From Saussurea involucrata (taxonomy: Eukaryota; Streptophyta; Magnoliopsida; Asterales; Asteraceae): DNA of 64,000 bases. A program made the translations under genes and the position numbers. How positions within the stretch are numbered: the first letter of the stretch is position 1; each line of letters opens with the position of its first letter. This document shows, one piece after another, positions 21,030 through 32,470 of the stretch. The stretch spans positions 32,213,696 to 32,277,695 of the forward strand of contig CM066312.1 in NCBI GenBank assembly GCA_033807775.1, given 5' to 3'. Below the pieces are notes generated by a model. It did no database searches and was not told the origin of the DNA. It was given only the letters and a program-made list of their open reading frames with translations.

Positions 21030-22053
21030 CCCTGAAATGATCTACAAAGGTAAAACTTTCCAGGAGAAGCCAAAGGAGAGCGTCGATGAATCTATATCGA
21101 CAGAAGTCAGACATCACTGCCGAGAAAAGAAGAACCAAAAAGGTATGTCTCTCGTACAAAAGGTTGTTGAAAACAGTTTATGGGACACAAATTGTCAAAT
21201 ATGTCCTAAATATACTGTGGATAACATTTCAAAAATCAAAAGATCAAAAAGTTTCATAAAATTTGAGTTATGAGAAATTTGAGGTCATAGAGCCTCTGCT
21301 GAGCTCAACAGAGGCTCTGCCAGAAATATGCTCTGTGATCACAAATTAACCCTCTATCGATCTTTTGGAATGTTATCTCGGAAACCGAATACATACACCA
21401 TGACCTTCACGAACAAAACTTTTTCCATAACAGTTTTCTCGGACACCAACTTTCAAATATGTCCGAAAAACATCTCTTAAAACAGATCAAAAATTGGATG
21501 ATCAGAAAATTTAATAGAATTTTTGTTATGAGATTTTTTCCCTCATAGAGCTTCTGCTGGCCCTCACAGAGCTTCTGCTAGTTTCCACAGAGCCACAAAA
21601 CATCTGCGAGTAAAAATTCTTAACTAAAAAATCCTATTGATCCTCTCCAGTGCCTTTGCAAACGTTTTGGTTAAAGAAGAACCCACAGAAGTCATGATAA
21701 CAATAAGATATATGAGAAAGGGATAAACATCAAGATTTTCAAAATCACAGAGCTTCTATAAACCACAGAAGTTCTGTCAAGCTATTACTTGGGCATTTCT
21801 ATAGTAATAACGGTTACTTTTACTGAGAGTGAATCTCATGTGGCTAAGAACAACCCCACGCGCCTAGCATTAATGGGCCGCGCACGACGTCCTGTCATCC
21901 TCTGACATGGCCTACGTGTCCCATTTTTATTGGGCGTACATGGAACGTTTTCTGTGGAAAGTTGAACACGCCGTTCTAACTTGAGTACGAATTCCAAATT
22001 TTTAATCCATTTCCATATATTTTACTCTTTCGAATTCTACCATTTTACCCTTC

Positions 22054-22061
22054 TATAAAAA
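22054..22061 (+). promoter_or_regulatory. TATA box upstream of the Copia-1 env-like gene
   Basis: TATAAAAA lies 94 bases before the ATG at 22155, in a position equivalent to the internal TATA boxes of Copia-2 and Copia-3. Confidence 0.5.
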
Positions 22062-22154
22062 CCAAGCTTACCCTCTCATAAATTTTTTACAAACCCTCAT
22101 TCTTCTCCGGTGAAACCCTGCAAAAAACCTGCAAGTATCTTATTCTCATTACCA

Positions 22155-25100
22155 ATGGCTTCATCTTCTCAAGCTATCTCCCCTGCACACTCTCCGGCGA
22201 ACTCACCAGAACATTCACCTGCTCATTCTGAACATTCAAAAAACTCCACCTTGCCAAAAGTATTGAACTAGAAGATTCCGGCGATTCAGCAGAATTTGCT
22301 CCGACCACACATCTTCAAAACTTCATAGCAAAAGATCATTTCGAAAAAGTTCTACCAATCAAATCCAACAATTGCTATTTGGTCCCCTCACCCACTGCTT
22401 TCGGCGAAGCCCATGCCATTCTTCTAAACATAATGTAAAATCATAACCTCTTCCCTCTACTCTCAAGAACCCCAAACAAAATTCCAGTTAGATATTTGAA
22501 CCAGTTTTGGCAAAGTTGCCGATTTGATAAAGATGATTCTCTTATCAAAGGGTACATTTCAAGACCTGACAAGTCTGAACATCTGGAAATCAAGTTCAAT
22601 AGAACAATGTTCTCACTTGAATTCAACCTACCAACAAGGGGTCTTCTTGGATTGAAGAAATATGCAGAGCAACCAACAGATGACGAGATCTGTCGTTTCG
22701 TAGAAATGCTTGGGTACAACACCCAACTGAGGAAGAGAAATGACTTCCGCAGAGGCAGATTACCACCTCTGTGGAACACCTTGTTCTCAATTCTTAACAG
22801 ATGTCTGACAGGGAAGATAGGCAGTATTGACCAGAGCTCACATCAGATATTAACCATCATGTATGGGGTTTACTATGATCTCCCACTGGATTACGCGACC
22901 ATAATGATGCAAGAGATCATCAACACCATCGACAGAAAGAACAACGCCAGAAGGGTCAAAGAGAACGATCCCAACTTTCTACCACCTCTGCAATTCCAAA
23001 GAATACTGGGAGTTTTGTTCGAGCCTCTGTTGCTGGTACAGAACTGGCCAATGGAAGGGCCAATTCCCAAACAGTTCCCAATGAACAAAAATACCCCCAC
23101 TGATCATGTAGATGGCTACACACACTGCAGACCTTTGTCAAAGAACCTTCTGAGGTATGCCACGAATAAAACCCTTAAGAAAGAGTACATACGCGATCAT
23201 AGAACTCCAAAACCGAGTCCTATGACACCCCCGCGTTTAGGTGTCCCCCTAGGAACAATGACTGCAGAACCTCTTTCCACTCAAGAAGAAAAAGATCACA
23301 AACTAGCAAAACACATGGCTATTCAACTTAGCTTCTTAGCCAAACGTGCAGAGCTCATGGGAAAGAAGTCCTCTTCGAAATCTTCTACCTCTACTCCAAA
23401 ATCAAAGAAGAGGAAAACTGAAGAAGGCACCTCCACAAGCGCTGCAGAAGATCAACCTTCACCTCCTCATGCCACAGAAATTGGCTCCACTGCTCCTCCC
23501 TCTTCTCCAAAACAGAAGAAGAAAAGAAAATCGAAAACCACAGAGGAAGGGGCACCAAAACCTAAGAGGAGGAAAACCAAAAAGAAGCATGGGAAATCCC
23601 TTGAAAAGTTGGTTACCATAGAAGAAGAAATCGCAGAAGAAAGAACTGCAGAAGAAGAAGATGCAGAAGTAGAAATGACAGAAGAGGGATATCAATCACC
23701 CTATCAATCCCCAGATCGATTTGCTCACCAAGGAAACTTAAACGATTTCCTACAGAACCCTGCCATTGCCCACACTCTAAATACAGCAGGGTGGACGGCA
23801 CAACCACTCGACCACCACTCCCCAGAAGAACAATACTTCTCTATTTCTGGCATTGACACACATCTGCAAGAAGATGATCAAACACCCAGAGATCAATCAG
23901 CTGAGACACCTGTTATTCTACAGAACCCCTTCATTCAACAAGGATTGGACGTCCACAGAAGGAGTCCAAGCCCAGCTTCAGAAGAAATAGAACAAACAGA
24001 AGCTCAGTGGAATAGAGATGAAGTAACAGAGGATTTAGGGAAAATAACAGAAAAAGGAAAAGAGGCCGAAGTTGTACAAGAAGAGGGATTTGAAACAAGG
24101 GAGACAAGAATGGAGGTCTCAGAGGTAGATTCTGATGAAGAAGAAGCTGTCTGGATACGAAAAGGTCTCTATCATCCACATGTCATGAGATTATACGGCT
24201 CTCATCAAATGTATGACTTCTTAGGCACAGAGCAAGGAACTTCAACAGAAGCTAGGGAAGAAGCACCAAGCCATCGGATAGCTACAGAAGGTGAAATGGT
24301 AGAAAATGATGTAGTGCTTGGATGCTTAACAGAGGGAGAAACAAGAAAAGATGCCTGGATTAATAGAGGCACACAACCAAAACCAACTCCCAGTGTAACC
24401 CACACATCTAACTCCGTAGGTCTAGCTGCAGAAGGAGTTATTGAAAAAGAGCAGCATAGCTCGATCCAAACCCAACCCATCCAGCCAGAAGTCACTCTTT
24501 CGACTTCTGCGCCCACAGAAACCGGGGAATCCATTCCTAGGGAGTCTCCTCAAAGAGACTCATATAATATTCGTGATCAATCGCCCCAGATCACACTAGA
24601 ACACCCTATAGAGGAATTCGTTTCCTCTGCCACGCACGAAATAGGGCCAACCCTTCTTTCAGAGAGAAGTAGTGAGCACAACGACGAAGAGACTCTAGAC
24701 AAGTCTCCGAGTCAACAGAAGGATAATCTAGTACCCACCTCTGAAGTGGATCTAGACAATGTCATTCACAGAACTTTTGTAGAGTCTGAAGCACTAGATG
24801 CTTCTGCTCGAAGATCAGATGGAAATCCTTCCACCCCCATCGTACAAACAAGGGTGAACGAAGGTGTCCCAGGAACAGGGACTCACTCTGGAGACGAATG
24901 TGTTCCTCCAGAGGTTACACCAGGGACACAAGTATCAAGGGATGAGTTCCAAACCCTTGTCACCTCTGTGAACCAAACCATGAAAGAGTTGCAAAGCTCT
25001 TTCACATCTTTTGCAGAGAAAACATCAACGGCCTTGCTGAATCTGAACACCAAAATGGACAATCTGTCCACAGAGGTGAAAACGGCCATCACAGAGATGA

Positions 25101-26308
25101 AATCTTCTTCTCAAACAACTGCCACAACTACAACCACTTCTGCTGCTAAAGATTTTGGAATAGCTGCAACATCTGCATTCAAGGAATCAGTCAAACATTT
25201 CCTTGAACAAATGAACAAGCAATCCAACAAATCACAGAGCATCTCACCTGCAGAACTACAGAAGGCTCTGCAAAACGTTCAAGAAGAGGGAATGCGCAAC
25301 ACTACAATGATGCAGCCAAAAGATTACATGACCAGAGCACAGCTGACAGAGCTCGGGCAGAATGTCATAAACCAGGTCACAGAAGTCATTGTCTCCTTCA
25401 CTACTGCAAATGCCAACTACGTCAAAGAATTCACAAAAAGTGTCGGCAGAATGCGCTTCAACACAGAAGCAGAGCATGCAACTCTAATCGGCCTCTGTGA
25501 TGATGTATGTGCAAAGTTGATGGCCGCAGGAGCAGAACTACCAAAGAAACCCAAAGCTTCCTACAGAGCAGAGGGTACTTCTGATAAGAGTCAGGATGAC
25601 TGTGATGATGACCATCCTGGTCCATCAGATCATCTTGAGGGGGAGAATATAAGGGAGAAAGCTACGACCAGAGGACTACAAGCTCCACCAATCGCAGCAG
25701 AACCAATCAGCCAAGCCCCTCAAGAACAAACCCAAGATCAAAAGACCACAGAGACAACACCCATCTCTGTGGAATCAACTTCTGAAGAAACCAATATTCC
25801 AGAAGCTGATCAGCAAACCACAGAGGCAACAACCACCCCTGTGGTAATCAACTTGGAAGAAAGACCTTCAACAAAATCAACAGAAAAACCCCAAACCATA
25901 CCAAGAAGAAAGTCGATTGCCACCAAACCAAAAAGAGCAATGACCTCTGCTTCTTCTATTCTGAGAAAGATGCACAATACAATGTCTGATCGAATGTCGC
26001 AGAGAGAAGAAGAAAGGCACAGGTTCACTTTAGCTTTCCGAATGGGAAGAAGATTCGACATACCTCAATCCACAGAAACCAAGCTCACAGAAGAAGTCAC
26101 AAAAGAACCTCCCACAGAGGTTACAGAGCAAAACAAGCCAACAGAACCAACGCCACATAAGTCCTCTCAAACACAAGTGTCAAAACCTACAGAGGCAACC
26201 CCCATCATTCCAACAGAAGCAACAGGGAAAGGCGAAACTGACAGAAGAGCCCAAGAAAAAGAAATCATTGCCCAAGCCTACAGAGAAATTGATGAAGAGC
26301 GCATTTGA
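22155..26308 (+). pseudogene. Copia-1 env-like protein, main part (about 1270 aa frame from 22496)
   Basis: Function unknown; distant relative of the Copia-2 env-like protein. The likely ATG at 22155 opens a Ser/Pro/His-rich N-terminus. A frameshift near 22260 and a TAA near 22437 break it, and the frame is then open 22496-26308. The conserved domain (about 22496-23060) shares the QFW motif, a DEICRFVEMLGY helix, the Gly-Ser-Ile-Asp-Gln turn and a DYATIMMQEII helix with Copia-2. Then come Lys/Arg-rich nuclear-signal-like stretches (23370-23600), long acidic Glu/Thr-rich low-complexity sequence, a probable coiled coil (about 24950-25480) and a basic Thr/Pro-rich tail. No membrane segment is seen. 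Unlike Copia-2, no intron is evident, but the reading shifts frame near 26300 into the next segment. Confidence 0.7.
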
Positions 26309-27257
26309 TGCCTTCCAAACTCCAAAGCCTGAAGAAGAGGACTGGGCATATGGATTGAAGCCTCTGTCAGACATTCCACTAACAGGTAGAGTTGCAGAAG
26401 TTGTTCAACAGATGGAGAGTCTCATAAGATGAGTACCACCACATGGTCCAACATACGAAGAAATGGAAGAAGTGGTGTACAAATATCTCTACAAACAACC
26501 CTTTCAGAACCTCCATCCAACAGACCAAATCACAAATCCGAACATCAGAGAAGAATTTGAGAACATCTTCAGCAGAACAAAGCCAAGAACCAAAGCAGAA
26601 GTCTTCTCAATTCATAAAATCAAAAAGGTAATCTTCTGCAGATTCTCCTTCACAAGAACCTATCCAAGAGTCAGGTACAATCTTTACAGAGTCAAAAGGG
26701 TAAACAATTCAGAAACCACCTTCGCTGATGCTGGCATAAGGAATCTGAATCCCTATGATCTACCTGAACTTCTGCAATGGACAAAGGACAACTACAACAC
26801 AGAGCCAAACACCAGAGCCTATCAAGTGTTGAGAAAAGCAATGAGGGAAAAGCTTCTGATCTACAGTATGATAGATTTTCAACTGGGAAAGGATCTTGGT
26901 CTCAAACATCTGAATTTACGACCACCAGAAGATCGCTGCCCACCCGACGCCGTGCCCAACTCAATCATTACAGAACCAAGATTCGGGTTAGTATTTCAAA
27001 ACCCACAAGGCGAAGTCAAACTGTTTGTGTGCATGGACTGTCAGAAGTACGCAACTAGTACTCTGAACAAGTTCAGAGCAAGCCTTGTAAAATACAGAGG
27101 TACGGAGAAAATGAATAGAGATGCTGCAGATACTTTCATCAGAGAGATTGATGCCACAATCCGCCTAAGAGAACTTTGCATCAGTTTCTACAAAGAGATC
27201 AGAAGAATCGGAAGAGACAACAGAAGCTACAACGATTTCAAAGATGCCAAAATCTGA
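26309..27257 (+). pseudogene. Copia-1 env-like protein, C-terminal part
   Basis: The protein resumes in another frame from about 26295 (FDAFQTPKPEEEDWAYGLKPL), hits a TGA near 26430, and is open again 26463-27257 (264 codons). Its C-terminal block RFGLVFQNPQGEVKLFVCMDC occupies the place of the PYGIFFLDYDG block in Copia-2 exon 2, and similar helices follow. It was probably one protein with the preceding frame. Stop at 27255-27257. Confidence 0.65.
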
Positions 27258-27443
27258 TTCTCAAACCTCAAATCTCTACAAACCAAGTCAAAATCTGTCT
27301 TTCATTGTACTCAAATGTAAAATGCCTCTGGCATATTTCTGAATGAAAGAACTTTCGAGGTATTGTGTAACCTCTGTCTTATCTAACTTAGCCTAACTTA
27401 ATTCAAATTCAAATTTTTTATTTTTCACTACTTAGGGGGAGAT
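27258..27443 (+). promoter_or_regulatory. Copia-1 3' untranslated region and polypurine tract
   Basis: A short non-coding stretch ends in TTAGGGGGAGAT just before the LTR. There is no gene. Confidence 0.8.
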
Positions 27444-28277
27444 TGTTAGCTTTAATCTTTCTAATCATAGAAGTATTTAGAGATAGTGAAAAATAGGCTA
27501 AGTGAAGAAAGCCTCTTACAGAAGCTCTGCCGAACTTACCGAGAGATCAAGGTCGAGAAGCTACAGAAGCTAAAGAGGCGTCCTACAGAAGCTCTGTCAT
27601 ACACACAAAGAAGACCAAAGACTCGGAATCCGGTGAAGACTGCTCTACAAAGGACCAAACCACAGAACCTCTGTGACACTTCACAGAGCCTCTGCGGTCT
27701 TCAACAAAGACTTCAAAGATATTTATAATATCTTGCTACTGTTCCTGGACCTGATCATCAACTTGCATGGCAACGTACCCTGTCCAACTTCAACGTGTCA
27801 AAATCTGAGTGGACTCAATAGGGCTTAGTACATAATAGACGTCTGCTGCATTAAATGCAATACAACACATCCAACTGTTCATGCCATCCTTCCAACTATT
27901 CATACCGTTCGTTCTGAATAGTAGCTCATGCTTTATGGTCCCCTTTGAGTAGTATAAAAGGAAGACTCATGTTGAGTTCTTCCTAATAATAATCATCAAT
28001 CGAGAAATTAAGAAAGAAAAACATCAAGAACAAATATCTTATATACTTTGAGAGTCATATCTGTTTTAAAGCTTTGCTTACTCACTGTTCTTGATTCTGT
28101 TCTTGATATATATATATTCAGTAAACTTTGAGATATTATTTCCTGTTCACTATTTATTTATATTGTGTTCTAAATCTATCAAACATATCTGTTAGTTCTT
28201 CAAATACGCTTCCGCATCATACTTAAACTTGAACTAATAGATCTGATAATCTTGTTTAAACAAAACGGGAACCAACA
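27444..28277 (+). repeat. Copia-1 3' LTR (834 bp)
   Basis: It starts TGTTAGC after the polypurine tract and ends GGGAACCAACA. TATAAAAG at 27953-27960 is the promoter box. It shares short motifs with the Copia-2 LTR (a TTAAATGCA segment before the TATA region) but is a different family. The partner 5' LTR is not in the window, so no age or target duplication can be read. Confidence 0.85.
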
Positions 28278-28741
28278 GACTCAATGTCAGATTCGTAGTC
28301 ATATAGTTGAGATTGATCCGGTATGAAAGGATGGTCATACATGCGGTAAGAAAAAGGCTAAACATGTTTGTTATGCCTTGTTTGTGATATTTTTGTAAAT
28401 GTAATTTTGAAACTGAATGTTCTCACTAGGCAATTGCCTAATCGTTTCAAATAAATGTTTTCTTACCAGGTACTAGCTCGGGAAAGTAAGCGGGATGTGC
28501 GACGAGAGCTTTTGGGACTAGTGGAGAAGTTTTGGATGAGGAGATTCTGATAGATTGCTTAGATAATCTAGTTAATCTAATTATAGTGACATGATTAGAT
28601 TAATAGGTTATTTAAAGGATTCTATTTTTGTAATGATGATTCTCTTAATGAATTCTCCACTTATATATAAAGCCTAGAAAGTTATGGTTAAATCTTATTA
28701 TAATTTAAGTTTTAAATTAACCCTGTTTTTAGGGTGTTACA
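28278..28741 (+). mobile_element. 3' part of a gypsy-type LTR (possibly Gypsy-1)
   Basis: A 464-bp A/T-rich stretch ends exactly in AGGGTGTTACA. This terminus is the inverted partner of TGTAACACC, with which the Gypsy-1 LTR at 33269 begins. Its 5' part was displaced by Copia-1, which ends at 28277. At 28742 the sequence becomes Gypsy-2 reverse transcriptase in the opposite orientation. No internal sequence follows, so it may be a solo LTR inserted into Gypsy-2 or one side of a deletion. Confidence 0.55.
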
Positions 28742-29300
28742 GGTAACCAGACCTTAGATAAATCTTGGAGAAATAACAAGCTCCAACTAACTGATCGAAG
28801 AGGTCATCAATTCTAGGAAGCGGAGACTTGCTCTTGATCGTGCGCTTATTCAGTTCCCGGTAGTCGATACACATTCTCATCGAACCATCCTTCTTTTTCA
28901 CAAACAAAACTGGTGCACCCCACGGTGAAGAACTAGGTCTGATAAAGCCTTTATCGGATAAGTCTTGTAGTTGCGCCATCATCTCTTTCATCTCTGGAGG
29001 TGCCAGACGATACGGTTCACGGGCTACAAGAGTGGCTCCAGGAATCAGATCTATACCAAACTCTACTTGCCTAACGGGCGGAAGACTATTCAAGTCTTCA
29101 GGGAACACTTCAGGAAATTCACTAACAATCAGAATATCTTCCAACTTATTCTTTTCTAGCTTAATATCTATCACATAAGCTAAGTAACTCTGACAAACCT
29201 TATTAACACACTTACGGGCTTTTATCATAGATATAAGGCAAGACTGATGATTGCTACGATCACCATAAATCACTACCAGTCCTCTCTCAGGTAAGAACAT
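28742..29300 (-). pseudogene. pol: Gypsy-2 reverse transcriptase N-terminal fragment
   Basis: Conserved blocks on the minus strand: FPEVFPEDL, LPPVRQVEFGIDLIPGA, PYRLAPPEMKEM, FIRPSSSPWGAPVLFVKKKD, MCIDYRELNK and LPRIDDLFDQL, ending at FSKIYLRSGYL. The last block is normally DLRSGYHQ; here the first Asp is Tyr and the frame ends at the junction with the LTR at 28741. The catalytic YxDD lies beyond the break, so the enzyme cannot be active. The frame overlaps the protease frame by a shift near 29290. Confidence 0.9.
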
Positions 29301-29600
29301 TAATTATTTTCTTATCACATACTATGTTAGCCTGATTCTCAGCTAACCAATCCATTCCCAGTACCACATCAAACTCAATCAAGGCTATAGGGAATAATTG
29401 TATAGGTACTTCGCATCCCTCTATATTTATCACACACTTATCAAAAACCTCTTTAACCGTCACTTGGTTATCATTTGCCGTATCTACCATCAAAGCATGA
29501 TCTAATACTTTAGGGTTTAAATGCATATAAGCAGCAAATGAAGGAGACACAAACGATCGGTTTGCACCGGAGTCAAATAACACTTTAGCACGTGTAGAGT
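29287..29600 (-). pseudogene. Gypsy-2 aspartic protease
   Basis: The active site is FDSGANRSFVS near 29578-29545, and VVLGMDWLAENQA near 29350 is the second landmark of gypsy proteases. The frame is one base off from gag (shift near 29625) and from the RT that follows, so it was probably part of one Gag-Pol before mutation. The catalytic Asp-Ser-Gly is intact. Confidence 0.85.
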
Positions 29601-30773
29601 TTATGGTGGTTCTAGTCTTGGCACTACTGGTCTAACAACCGATGGTCTCCCTGATGTACCACCCTGCTGTATTCTTCCCCGCGGACAATCCGACTGAATG
29701 TGATCCGGAGAATTACACAAGAAACAAAGCCACGGTACTGGACAATTTTTAGCAATATGCCCGGTCTTCCCACACTTATAACAAATCCGAGGGTCAACTT
29801 GACAATTTCCTTGGTGAACACGGTTGCACTTCGGACAAGGTTTTTCTGTTTGTCGAAACGGCGGGCGGTTATCGTATCTCTGAAACATGGACTTCTTCGG
29901 TTCATACTGTGGTCCTTCCCACTTTCTCTTCCCCATACCTTTATCACCAGCATCCCTCCTATTATCCCGCTCCACATCTTTCGCGGCATCTACTGCGACT
30001 GAGAAGGTAACGGGTCCTTTTGCAGTTACTAGCCTTCTGACATATGAATTTAACCCGAACCTTTTCGTCTTCATTGCCTCTGTGGCAACGTAGTATTCCG
30101 CGAAACGAGATTTTTCTAGAAAACTAGCGGTGTAGTCCCGAACTGATAAGTTCCCTTGCTGTAAGTTCATGAATTCCCCTTCTAATTGTTTAATCGCTGC
30201 ATGAGGACAAAATTGTTTCCTGAAAGCTATAACAAATTCCTCCCAAGAGAAGGTAGAGTATATGTCAGGCCCTCCTGATAAAATATGAGCTTCCCACCAG
30301 TATAAAGCATCGCCCTTCAACATCGCGGTTCCATAAAGTACTTTGTCTTCTTCAGCACACTTACTAGTTTTGAAAATAGCTTCTATTTCCTTCAGCCATC
30401 TCATCGCTTTCACTGGGTCCCGGTCTCCTGAGTAAGTAGGAGGCTTACAACTGAGAAACATTTTATAGTCACACTTTTTAAGCACTGGTGCAACAGTAGG
30501 TGTAAGGGGCATCTCTCCTTCCAAACCAAGATCTGGTATCTCGGTTTCATGGTGATGAGTTTGGTTAAACATGGCTTGAATATTTGCTTGTAACCTTCCC
30601 ATTTCGGCCGCTAGATCATCCCTGGTTACGAATTCAGTACCTCGCGGTTGAGTTCTGCCGCCTGCTCTACCTCTACCTCTTTCTCCCCCTCTTCCCCTTG
30701 CCCCGACAATTGGATTTGTTCTTTCGGGATCTCCTCTTCCCCCTCGATTCGTTTGCCTAGTACCACTTGCCAT
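29601..30773 (-). CDS. gag: Gypsy-2 Gag (390 aa)
   Basis: The ATG at 30773-30771 follows the primer site by about 250 bases. The N-terminus is Arg/Gly-rich. The retrotransposon gag domain follows (residues 105-270), with the usual ALYWWEA, FSWEEFVIAFRKQF and LQQGNLSVRDYTASF blocks. A Cys/His cluster at the C-terminus includes CYKCGKTGHIAKNC, and further Cys pairs (CPKC, CFLC...HIQSDC) give three zinc-binding units. It is intact until a frame change near 29625, where the protease normally continues. It packages element RNA into particles. Confidence 0.88.
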   Translation of the reverse strand: MASGTRQTNRGGRGDPERTNPIVGARGRGGERGRGRAGGRTQPRGTEFVTRDDLAAEMGRLQANIQAMFNQTHHHETEIPDLGLEGEMPLTPTVAPVLKKCDYKMFLSCKPPTYSGDRDPVKAMRWLKEIEAIFKTSKCAEEDKVLYGTAMLKGDALYWWEAHILSGGPDIYSTFSWEEFVIAFRKQFCPHAAIKQLEGEFMNLQQGNLSVRDYTASFLEKSRFAEYYVATEAMKTKRFGLNSYVRRLVTAKGPVTFSVAVDAAKDVERDNRRDAGDKGMGKRKWEGPQYEPKKSMFQRYDNRPPFRQTEKPCPKCNRVHQGNCQVDPRICYKCGKTGHIAKNCPVPWLCFLCNSPDHIQSDCPRGRIQQGGTSGRPSVVRPVVPRLEPP

Positions 30774-31022
30774 TCTGTGGATTCAAACAAGGTTAATATA
30801 CACATAAGCACATACCCCATATAACAAGGTTTTCCAGTTCAAACATGTACCTGTAAGATCACAATTACACTGGCCAGGTGTAATAATGAAATTTCCTTAC
30901 ATGATGTTCCTTCTACCTTTTTATATTTAACATCCCAAGGTTCTACAATAATAGGGACATCCTACTTCACATGCAGTTTAAGTCTAGGTACAGATACTAA
31001 TACCTAAATCCCTTAAACTAGG
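30774..31022 (-). other. Gypsy-2 leader between primer site and gag
   Basis: About 250 bases with no gene; untranslated leader of the element. Confidence 0.7.
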
Positions 31023-31034
31023 GCTCTGATACCA
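31023..31034 (-). other. Primer-binding site of Gypsy-2
   Basis: Minus-strand TGGTATCAGAGC (extended to TGGTATCAGAGCCC), complementary to initiator-Met tRNA, two bases from the LTR end. Confidence 0.9.
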
Positions 31035-31529
31035 TCTGTAACATCCCGGTTTCCATATATACAAATAACATACATTTCACAACATAATTTCATCTCAAAA
31101 AGATACATCATATTTCATATTTGGTCCCATAGTCTTACTAAACATAATAAGAATTTCAGTACAAACTTTTTGACTAAATAATTTACATTATGACTAACAA
31201 CAAAGCCATAAGTACAAAAACACTTCATGATCTTCATAACACAAGTCTTCCCAAAAGCTAAGCAACGACTATCCTTCTTATTTGCCCTTACTTGATCCAC
31301 GACCTGGAATACATATTTTTAAAACAAAATGAGGGTTAGACCTAGCGGTCTAAGTGAGAAAATCCCTGTCATTTCACAATCATTATAAAACCCATTTATA
31401 TAAAATCCTATATATAAACACACATATATCACACGTAATTAAATACCAATCAAGACTCGTGCACTGTGTTCAACTCATCCTCTTTCTCATTCTCATTTCT
31501 CCTGGCCATGTTAGTTGGTTGCGAGCCAA

Positions 31530-31730
31530 CTAATCCACTGTACAACAATAACAGCTAACACCGCTGTACAACAACTACAGCAACACCGTTGTACAACAAC
31601 TACATCTAACACCGCTGTACAACAACTACAGCAACACCGATGTACAACAACTACAGCAACACCGTTGTACAACAACTACAGCGAACACCGCTGTACAACA
31701 ACTACAGCAAACACCGCCGACTATAGTTTC
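31530..31730. repeat. Minisatellite in Gypsy-2 LTR, about 25-27 bp unit
   Basis: About seven tandem copies of ACACCGyTGTACAACAAC with a variable TACAGCA or TACATCTA spacer. A short open frame over it is only the repeat read as codons. Confidence 0.85.
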
Positions 31731-32189
31731 GGCTAACATATCCTCGTGTAGTGTAATACACATATAAATACAATATACATATCTCAATATATCATATTGT
31801 CATTTATGAACATCTAATCACATTATCTATCACCTTTTCAATCTACACGTATATGTATTCCAGTTTAAAAACATTTTGAAGTAAAACTCACCTGTTTGCT
31901 TTATCAAAATGCTCTTTAGCTCTTCTGAAAACGATCCAGCTTTCAATCCAAATTCACAGGTTCTGAAACAATCAGATACAAGTATTTCTTTACCACATTG
32001 ATCACATAAGACTTGCTAAGTGAAGAAGTCTAGATAGCTCTATCTAACTCTTATCCTCAATTGTCTTCCCCAAACCCGACTTAAGTCAAATCAACAGCAC
32101 AACCAGTCCTCATTCATACTCTATCCAATAGTACAATAAACACAGTGTTCCTAGACAACTAACAGCATCAATCCTCTCAAAAATGACCA

Positions 32190-32470
32190 AACAGCTAAAG
32201 TATCCGGATACCACAAGTTATCCGGACAACACGACTTTTCCGGACAGCAAGACTTTTCCGGACAACATCACTTTTCCAGACGACATAATAATCCGGACGA
32301 CACCCGGGAACTAAGGTAACCCGGATACCATTCGGTATCTTATTTTATCCGGAAACTATGAACATAATGACTTACCTGGATAATCGACTCGTCCGGACAC
32401 CTTTAGAACACCATCCGGATACTATCAACAAAAGTACCCGGAAACCTTCATCCTATCCGGAAACTACTGT
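32190..32470. repeat. Degenerate CCGGA-rich repeat in Gypsy-2 LTR
   Basis: Irregular copies of a 14-20 bp unit around TCCGGA, such as TATCCGGATACC and TTTTCCGGACAGC, occur more than a dozen times. Confidence 0.7.

Larger units (their letters stand above)
20730..22154 (+). promoter_or_regulatory. Copia-1 post-pol leader with polypurine runs and promoter-like boxes
   Basis: No coding sequence is seen over 1.4 kb. The stretch holds two near-identical purine tracts (20964-20980 and 21011-21029), many CTCTG/CAGAG words, GACGTC (21886-21891), ACGTGTC (21914-21920), ATTGG (21929-21933) and TATAAAAA (22054-22061), then a leader to the ATG at 22155. The inverted segment at 1-1325 is a second copy of its first 1.16 kb. 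The box order only partly follows that of Copia-2 and Copia-3. Confidence 0.55.
1326..28277 (+). mobile_element. Copia-1: old SIRE-like Ty1/copia element, 5'-truncated, hosting Copia-2
   Basis: Ordered parts on the plus strand: gag without its N-terminus (1327-4247), protease remnant (about 4280-4444), then, after the inserted Copia-2, the rest of pol (17480-20729), a 1.4-kb leader, a long env-like gene (22155-27257), a polypurine tract and the 3' LTR (27444-28277). Removing 4445-17479 plus one copy of the duplicated target brings the two pol halves together in the right order. The 5' LTR, primer-binding site and about the first 100 codons of gag are missing, replaced by the inverted segment at 1-1325. 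Internal stops and frameshifts show it is dead. The order gag-protease-integrase-RT-RNase H with an extra 3' gene fits the SIRE/Maximus lineage. Confidence 0.85.

Noticed and set aside
22155..27257. A retroviral-type envelope glycoprotein
   Set aside because: No signal peptide, membrane span or cleavage site can be seen; the name env-like is kept only for its position.
29624..30093. Other open frames over the Gypsy-2 gag
   Set aside because: They are shadows of the gag frame, without recognisable motifs of their own.
31515..31736. An open frame rich in Thr and Gln
   Set aside because: It is produced by the minisatellite in the Gypsy-2 LTR.
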